Part shown: in pieces, positions 58,800 through 64,000 of the stretch
How positions within the stretch are numbered: the stretch's first letter is position 1
Layout: each line of letters begins with the position of its first letter
Assembly: GCF_003402475.1 (NCBI RefSeq)
Contig: NZ_BFAB01000005.1
Span: 189,633 to 253,632, forward strand
Length of the DNA stretch: 64,000 bases
Direction: 5' to 3'
Source: Mycobacterium sp. MFM001
GTDB lineage: Bacteria > Actinomycetota > Actinomycetes > Mycobacteriales > Mycobacteriaceae
Program-made: the position numbers and the translations under genes
Notes under the pieces: generated by a model
Seen by the model: only the letters and a program-made list of their open reading frames with translations
What the model was told of the DNA's origin: nothing
Database searches by the model: none

Positions 58800-60053
58800 A
58801 TGGCTGCTGACCTCGTGCCTATCCGCCTGAGCCTGACCGCCGGTGACCGCTACACGGTGTGGGCGCCCCGCTGGCGCGACGCCGGCGACGAGTGGGAGGC
58901 GTTCCTGGGCCGCGACGAAGACCTGTACGGCTTCGAAACCGTTGCCGACCTGGTTGCTTTCGTGCGCACCAGCACCGAGCACGACCTTGTCGACCACCCC
59001 GGCTGGCAGGAGTTCAGCACGGCCAACGCACACAAGCTGGACCCCGCCGAGGAGCACCAGTTCGACCTGATCGCGGTCGAGGAGGTAGTCGCGGAGAAGC
59101 CGACCGAGGAATCGGTCGCGGCGCTGGCGGGCACGCTGGCGATCGTGTCGTCCATCGGGTCGGTGTGCGAGCTGCCCGCGGTGACCAAGTTCTTCAACGG
59201 CAACCCGACCCTGGGCACGGTCGCCGGCGGCATCGAACACTTCACCGGCAAAGCCGGCCTCAAGCGCTGGAACGCGATCGCCGAGATCATCGGGCGCGGC
59301 TGGGACGATGTGCTCGCTGCCGTCGACGGCATCGTCAGCACACCGGAGGTGGACGCCGCGGCGTCGTTGAAGGCGGCCGACGAGCTGGCGGAACCGCCGG
59401 AGGAACCCGAAGAGACGGTGGCCGACGAGGACGTCGCCGAGGAGGCTTCCGAGGACGCTGAGGAGGAAGCCCACGCCGACGGCGACGCGGTGGTGCTCGG
59501 CGGCGACGAGGACTTCTGGCTGAAGGTGGGCATCGACCCGATCCGGATCATGACCGGCGCCGGCACCTTCTACACGCTGCGCTGCTATTTCGACGACCGG
59601 CCGATCTTCTTGGGCCGCAACGGCCGAATCAGTGTGTTCAGCTCCGAGCGGGCGCTGGCCCGCTATCTTGCCGACGAGCACGACCATGACCTGTCGGACC
59701 TGAGCACCTACGACGACATCCGCACCGCCGCCACCGACGGCTCGCTGGAGGTCGACGTCACCGACGACAACGTCTACGTGCTGACCGGGCTTGCCGACGA
59801 TTTCGCCGCGGGTCCCGACGCGGTGGACCGCGAGCAGCTCGAGCTGGCCGTCGAGCTGCTGCGCGACGTCGGCGACTACGCCGAGGACAACACCGTCGAC
59901 AAGGCGCTGGCGACCGAACGCCCGCTGGGTCAGCTGATCGCCTCCGTCCTGGAGCCCGGCTCTGTCGACAAGCCCACTGCGCCGTACGCCGAGGCGGTCC
60001 GCGAGTGGGAGGAGCTGGACCGGTTCGTGGAGTCGCGGCTGCGGCGCGAGTAG
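58800..60053 (+). CDS. satS: SecA2-pathway export chaperone SatS
   Basis: 417 residues, against 420 for Rv3311, with no signal peptide or membrane helix. Two similar alpha-beta parts (about 1-190 and 240-417) flank a very acidic linker (EEPEETVADEDVAEEASED). Both parts start with a YTVWAP- or FYTLRCYF-like strand. SatS is known in M. tuberculosis as a chaperone needed for SapM export and stability. It follows sapM by 41 bases, fitting its role in delivery of the secreted phosphatase. Confidence 0.93.
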   Translation: MAADLVPIRLSLTAGDRYTVWAPRWRDAGDEWEAFLGRDEDLYGFETVADLVAFVRTSTEHDLVDHPGWQEFSTANAHKLDPAEEHQFDLIAVEEVVAEKPTEESVAALAGTLAIVSSIGSVCELPAVTKFFNGNPTLGTVAGGIEHFTGKAGLKRWNAIAEIIGRGWDDVLAAVDGIVSTPEVDAAASLKAADELAEPPEEPEETVADEDVAEEASEDAEEEAHADGDAVVLGGDEDFWLKVGIDPIRIMTGAGTFYTLRCYFDDRPIFLGRNGRISVFSSERALARYLADEHDHDLSDLSTYDDIRTAATDGSLEVDVTDDNVYVLTGLADDFAAGPDAVDREQLELAVELLRDVGDYAEDNTVDKALATERPLGQLIASVLEPGSVDKPTAPYAEAVREWEELDRFVESRLRRE

Positions 60054-60067
60054 CGGTTGGCGCGCCG

Positions 60068-60832
60068 TCAAAGCGGCAGCAGCCGGTGATCGCGGGTGAA
60101 CACCCGCCGCACCAGGCCGAGCGCGACCACCACCGTGGTGACCGCGACCGAACCCAGGATCAGAAACATCACCACCGCCTGCACGAGCACGGCCTGCACC
60201 GGCGACACGCCTGCAAGGATGAGCCCGGTCATCGCGCCGGGCAGAAAGACCAACCCGGTCGCCTTGGTGGTTTCGATCTGCGGGGACAGCGCCGATCGCA
60301 GCGCGATCCGCAGATACGGCGAGGCGGCCTGCCGGTAGGGCTGCCCGAGAGCCAGCCGCGCCTCGACCTCGGCGCGTTTGTCGCGCAACTCGTCGACCAG
60401 CCGCCGGGCCACCAGCACGGTGGCCGTCATCGAGTTGCCGATCATCATCCCGGCGATCGGCACCAGGGTGCGGGGCTGCAGCGGAAATACCCGCAGCCCG
60501 AATATCACTCCGAGCGTGACCACCGCCGCAGCGGTGAACGCGGCGACGGCCAACACGCCCAGCCGCGGCACCTCCGGCGCGCGCCGGCGTGCGACGTCAC
60601 CCGCGTAGACGACCATGCCCGCCGTCCACGCCCACGACCACCACAGCGAGCGGCCCGGCGCGAACAGCAGCGTCAACGCGCCGCCCACCAGCAATAGCTG
60701 GACCAGCGCGCGCGCCGCCGCCCACAGCACCTGCCGTTCCAGACCGAGCCGCTGCCACAGCGATATCGCCGCCGCGAACCCCACCAACGCCAACGACGTC
60801 GCCAGCCCAACCCAGCTCACCTGACCGTTCAT
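60068..60832 (-). CDS. fetB: FetB/UPF0014-type membrane permease
   Basis: 254 residues with about seven membrane helices. FetB-family segments include RALVQLLLVGGALTLLF, PIAGMMIGNSMTATVLVARR and FLPGAMTGLILAGVSPVQA. In E. coli FetAB exports iron and gives peroxide resistance. The start overlaps the ATPase gene by ATGA, so the two form a two-gene transporter. This unit is absent at this place in M. tuberculosis, which has Rv3312c and Rv3312A. Confidence 0.9.
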   Translation of the reverse strand: MNGQVSWVGLATSLALVGFAAAISLWQRLGLERQVLWAAARALVQLLLVGGALTLLFAPGRSLWWSWAWTAGMVVYAGDVARRRAPEVPRLGVLAVAAFTAAAVVTLGVIFGLRVFPLQPRTLVPIAGMMIGNSMTATVLVARRLVDELRDKRAEVEARLALGQPYRQAASPYLRIALRSALSPQIETTKATGLVFLPGAMTGLILAGVSPVQAVLVQAVVMFLILGSVAVTTVVVALGLVRRVFTRDHRLLPL

Positions 60833-61485
60833 CTCGTCACCTCCCCGACACAGCGGCCCTGCTCGATGCGCAGCACCCGGTCGGCGATCCGCTCGACCTG
60901 CGCGCCGTCGTGCGTGACCCATAGCGCCGGTATCCCGTCGTCGTGGGCCAGTTCGCGCACCGCCGCTTCGATCACACCCGCGGCGGCGGCGTCCACCGCG
61001 GAGGTGGGTTCGTCCAGCAACAGCACCTGCGGGCGGGCAATGAGTGTGCGGGCCAGGCACATTCGCTGTGCTTCCCCGCCGGACAGCGCGGTCGCGTCGC
61101 GATCCAGCCACGATCCCGTCAACGCCACCCGCGTCAGCGTCTCGGCCATCTGAGACTCGGAGACCTCTGGGTCGGCGACACGCAAATTGTCGGCCACCGT
61201 GCCGGGAAACGGGGTCGGACGCTGAAAGCACATGCCGACTCGGCGCCGCAGCCACAGCGGATCGACATCGGCAATGTCTTTGCCGCAGAACGACACTCGA
61301 CCGCTCGTCGGCACTTCCAGCCGGTTGCACAATCGCAGCAAGGTCGACTTGCCCGAGCCCGACGGCCCGAACACCACCGTGACGCCCTGCCGCGGAACCG
61401 CCGCGGTGAATCCGTCCAGCGCGCGGATTCCGCCCCGCTCCACTACGACGTCGGCGAAGTCGAACACCGAGCCGGCCGCCGCCAT
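60829..61485 (-). CDS. fetA: FetA-type ABC ATPase
   Basis: 218 residues from the ATG beginning MAAAGSVFDFADVVVERGG; upstream in-frame residues are the shadow of add. It shows Walker A GPSGSGKST, the Q-loop in RVGMCFQRPTPFP, the signature LSGGEAQR, Walker B LLLDEPTSAVD and the switch His in WVTHD. With the overlapping FetB-like permease it makes a small exporter, probably of iron or another metal. It lies five bases after add and may be read through from that operon. Confidence 0.92.
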   Translation of the reverse strand: MAAAGSVFDFADVVVERGGIRALDGFTAAVPRQGVTVVFGPSGSGKSTLLRLCNRLEVPTSGRVSFCGKDIADVDPLWLRRRVGMCFQRPTPFPGTVADNLRVADPEVSESQMAETLTRVALTGSWLDRDATALSGGEAQRMCLARTLIARPQVLLLDEPTSAVDAAAAGVIEAAVRELAHDDGIPALWVTHDGAQVERIADRVLRIEQGRCVGEVTR

Positions 61486-61490
61486 CGCGC

Positions 61491-62579
61491 TCAGCCGATC
61501 AGCACGGCGAACCGCGGCTTGATCACCTCGTCGATGATCGCCAGCCGCTCGTCGAACGGAATGAACGCCGACTTCATCGCATTGATCGTGAACCGCTCCA
61601 GGTCGCTCCAGCCGTACCCGAAAGCTTCTACCAGCCGGTGCATTTCGCGGCTCATCGACGTGTCGCTCATCAGCCGGTTGTCGGTGTTGATGGTCACCCG
61701 GAACCGGGCCCGGGCCAGCAGGTCGAACGGATGCTCGGCGATGCTGCCCACCACGCCGGAATGCACGTTGGAGCTGGGGCACATTTCCAGGGGAATTCGC
61801 TTGTCCCGCAAGATCGCCGCTTGCGGTCCAAGCCGCACCGTGCCGTCGTCGTCCAGGTCGATGTCGTCGACGATCCGCACCCCGTGACCGAGCCGGTCGG
61901 CGCTACAGAACGCGATTGCCTCGTGGATCGAGGGCAGCCCGAACGCCTCGCCGGCATGAATCGTGAAGCGCGCGTTGTTGTCTCGCATGTACTCGAACGC
62001 ATCCAGGTGGCGGGTCGGCGGGTAGCCGGCCTCCGCGCCGGCGATGTCGAAACCCACGACGCCCTTGTCCCGGAACCGGATTGCCAGCTCGGCGATCTCG
62101 CGGGACAACGCGGCGTGGCGCATCGCGGTGACCAGGCAGCGAACGGTGATGGCCCGCCCCGCGGCTGCGGCGGCCTTCTCGCCGTCGGCGAAACCTGCCA
62201 GCACCGCGTCGACCACCTCGTCGAACGACAGCCCGCGGTTGATGTGCAGCTCGGGGGCGAACCGCACCTCGGCGTACACCACCGAGTCGGCGGCCAGGTC
62301 CTCCACGCACTCGTAGGCGACCCGGTGCAGCGCCTCGGGCGTCTGCATCACCGCGACGGTGTGGGCGAACGGTTCGAGGTAGCGCTCCAGTGAACCGCTG
62401 TAGGACCGAGTGTGAAACCAGCGGGCGAGTTCCTCGACGTCGGTCGCGGGCAGGTCGTCGTAGCCCAGTTGCCCGGCGAGATCCAACACGGTGGCCGGGC
62501 GCAGCCCGCCGTCGAGATGGTCGTGCAGCAGCGCCTTGGGCGCCCGCTGAATGGCCTCCAGGCTCAGCGGCGTCGTCAT
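61491..62579 (-). CDS. add: Adenosine deaminase Add
   Basis: 362 residues, against 365 in Rv3313c. The zinc site starts with HDHLDGG (HxH), the catalytic Glu is in [13 protein letters not shown], then CPSSNVHSG and [11 protein letters not shown] with the Asp ligand. It deaminates adenosine and deoxyadenosine. The ATG overlaps the deoA stop by ATGA. Together with deoA and cdd it forms a nucleoside catabolism operon. Confidence 0.97.
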   Translation of the reverse strand: MTTPLSLEAIQRAPKALLHDHLDGGLRPATVLDLAGQLGYDDLPATDVEELARWFHTRSYSGSLERYLEPFAHTVAVMQTPEALHRVAYECVEDLAADSVVYAEVRFAPELHINRGLSFDEVVDAVLAGFADGEKAAAAAGRAITVRCLVTAMRHAALSREIAELAIRFRDKGVVGFDIAGAEAGYPPTRHLDAFEYMRDNNARFTIHAGEAFGLPSIHEAIAFCSADRLGHGVRIVDDIDLDDDGTVRLGPQAAILRDKRIPLEMCPSSNVHSGVVGSIAEHPFDLLARARFRVTINTDNRLMSDTSMSREMHRLVEAFGYGWSDLERFTINAMKSAFIPFDERLAIIDEVIKPRFAVLIG

Positions 62580-63847
62580 GCGGTGATCCGATCGATGACC
62601 AGCGGCCGCGGGGCCGGCGCCGCGTCCCCGACGCTCCAGCCGCCGTCGAGCTCGGCCATCGCCGCCGCGAAGCGTTCCGGGGTGTCGGTGTACAGCGTGA
62701 ACAGCAGCTCGCCGGCGGCGACGGGCTCGCCGGGCCGGCGATGGATGCGGATCCCCGCGCCGGGCTGCACCCGTTCGCCCGGGCGGGACCTGCCCGCGCC
62801 GAGCCGCCATGCCGTCATACCCACTGCCATCGCGTCGATGTCGCCCATTGTGCCGCCCCGAGGAGCGGTGATGCTCTCCGAACACGCGCCAAGGGGCAAC
62901 GGCACCGACAAGTCGCCGCCCTGCGCGGCAATGAGCGCCCGGAAGCGGTCCATCGCGGTGCCGTCGCGCAGGGTCTCCGCGGGGTCGCGGCCGTCGAGGC
63001 CGGCGAGCCGCAGCATCTCGGTGGCCAGCGTGACCGTCAGCTCCACCACGTCGGGCGGCCCGCCGCCGGCCAGCACGTCCAGCGCCTCGGCGACCTCCAG
63101 CGCATTGCCTGCCGTGTACCCGAGAGGGTGGTTCATGTCGGTGAGCAGGGCGTGCGTCGGCACACCATTAGCGTTGCCGAGCCGGACCATCGCGTGCGCC
63201 AGCTCGCGGGCCTGGCTTTCCGCCTTCATGAAGGCCCCGGAGCCGACCTTGACGTCGAGCACCAGCGCGCGGGCGCCCTCGGCCAGCTTCTTGCTCATCA
63301 CCGAGCTGGCGATCAGCGGCAGCGACTCGACGGTGCCGGTGATATCGCGCAGCGCGTAGAGCTTTGCGTCGGCGGGCGCCAACCGCCCGGCCGCGAAGAT
63401 CGCCGCGCCGATGTCGTGAAGTTGTTGGCGCACTTGGCTATTGGGCAATTCAGCGGTGAAGCCGGCGATGGATTCCAGCTTGTCGAGAGTGCCGCCGGTG
63501 TGGCCCAGCCCGCGGCCGGACGCCTGTGGCACCGCGGCACCGCACGCCGCCACGACCGCCACCAACGGCAGGGTGATCTTGTCGCCGACCCCGCCGGTGG
63601 AGTGTTTGTCGACGGTGACCAGGTCGCCGAAGTCCAGCCGCTCGCCGGAGGCGATCATCGCCGCCGTCCAGCGCGCGGTCTCGTCGGCGCCCATGCCGCG
63701 CAGGAAGATCGCCATCAGCAGCGCCGACATCTGTTCCTCGGCGATCTGTCCGGCGGTGTAGGCGTCGATCACCCAGTCGATCGCGGCGTCGGAGAGCCGG
63801 CCGCCGTCGCGTTTGGTCTTGATGACCGTCGGCGCGTCGAAGGTCAT
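62576..63847 (-). CDS. deoA: Thymidine phosphorylase DeoA
   Basis: 423 residues, against 427 in Rv3314c. The pyrimidine phosphorylase signature is [16 protein letters not shown], and phosphate binding is in [20 protein letters not shown] is also conserved. It splits thymidine and deoxyuridine with phosphate. It overlaps both add and cdd with ATGA junctions. The longer open frame above its ATG is the shadow of cdd. Confidence 0.96.
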   Translation of the reverse strand: MTFDAPTVIKTKRDGGRLSDAAIDWVIDAYTAGQIAEEQMSALLMAIFLRGMGADETARWTAAMIASGERLDFGDLVTVDKHSTGGVGDKITLPLVAVVAACGAAVPQASGRGLGHTGGTLDKLESIAGFTAELPNSQVRQQLHDIGAAIFAAGRLAPADAKLYALRDITGTVESLPLIASSVMSKKLAEGARALVLDVKVGSGAFMKAESQARELAHAMVRLGNANGVPTHALLTDMNHPLGYTAGNALEVAEALDVLAGGGPPDVVELTVTLATEMLRLAGLDGRDPAETLRDGTAMDRFRALIAAQGGDLSVPLPLGACSESITAPRGGTMGDIDAMAVGMTAWRLGAGRSRPGERVQPGAGIRIHRRPGEPVAAGELLFTLYTDTPERFAAAMAELDGGWSVGDAAPAPRPLVIDRITA

Positions 63848-64000
63848 TGCAGCCTGTCCGGCCCGAACGCGTCCGGCAGCAAGTCGGCGAGCCGCCGCGG
63901 TCCGTCGGGGTGATCGATCAGCATCTCCGGCCCGCCGTGCTCCAACAACACCTGCCGGCAGCGCCCGCACGGCATCAGCAGTGACCCGTCGGCGTCGACG
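63844..64000 (-). CDS. cdd: Cytidine deaminase Cdd, C-terminal part
   Basis: Partial gene: the 5' end lies past the window edge. About 51 residues remain, including LLMPCGRCRQVLLEHGG, the PCGxCRQ zinc-binding motif of cytidine deaminases. It converts cytidine and deoxycytidine to uridines. The stop overlaps the deoA start by ATGA, so cdd-deoA-add is one operon. Confidence 0.95.
   Translation of the reverse strand, partial: VDADGSLLMPCGRCRQVLLEHGGPEMLIDHPDGPRRLADLLPDAFGPDRLQ

Overview
The window is a GC-rich actinobacterial chromosome segment from a non-tuberculous Mycobacterium. The evidence is two PPE proteins, a 13E12-type HNH protein, the AccA3/AccD5/AccE5 carboxylase genes, the sapM-satS pair and a gene order that follows M. 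tuberculosis Rv3267 to Rv3315c almost step by step. Orthology calls rest on remembered family features and gene order; no database search was run. Gene starts were chosen by family length, overlap with the previous gene and Shine-Dalgarno-like sequences.

Region 1 (1-13.5 kb). It opens with the tail of an LCP protein, a TIGR03089-type protein and the metal-efflux pair pacL1-ctpC. Then comes about 7 kb that M. tuberculosis lacks at this place: a GAF-ANTAR regulator, a cobalamin riboswitch, and five genes joined by ATGA overlaps. The five encode a substrate-binding protein, a FecCD/BtuC-type permease, an ABC ATPase fused in frame to a FhuF-like 2Fe-2S reductase domain, an unknown 186-residue protein and a PPE protein. 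This is the most interesting part of the window and reads as a corrinoid uptake and reduction system with a candidate outer-membrane component. A CDF-like membrane protein, a methyltransferase and a CoA transferase follow.

Region 2 (13.5-17.5 kb) is an accessory patch: a one-helix protein, a PPE-SVP protein, a small secreted protein and a 13E12-family DUF222/HNH protein.

Region 3 (17.5-29 kb) is conserved core: fadE25, purE-purK, a GtrA protein, a PH-domain protein, birA, accD5-accE5-maf, sseA-sufE-like and accA3. BirA biotinylates AccA3, which works with AccD5 and AccE5 in acyl-CoA carboxylation.

Region 4 (29-32.4 kb) is the sigma-F locus: a STAS protein converging on rsbW-sigF, then small membrane and acidic proteins including a UsfY-like one. 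The usfY-like gene points the opposite way from the M. tuberculosis arrangement, and there are two sigma-F-type promoter sequences facing apart.

Region 5 (32.4-41.5 kb) holds a lysine catabolism cluster (lat, lrpA, a DUF1338/HglS-like enzyme, pcd), then a large-subunit catalase with a partner gene and two tandem TetR regulators.

Region 6 (41.5-64 kb) has lhr-nei, psuG, an RluA-type pseudouridine synthase, glpD2, lpdA, a GGCT-like protein, amiB1-amiA1, deoD-pmmB, upp, sapM-satS, a FetAB-like exporter, and add-deoA-cdd for nucleoside salvage. A 46-bp MIRU-like repeat sits at the purK/purE and deoD/pmmB junctions and affects the pmmB start. No rRNA, tRNA, CRISPR array or insertion sequence was seen.
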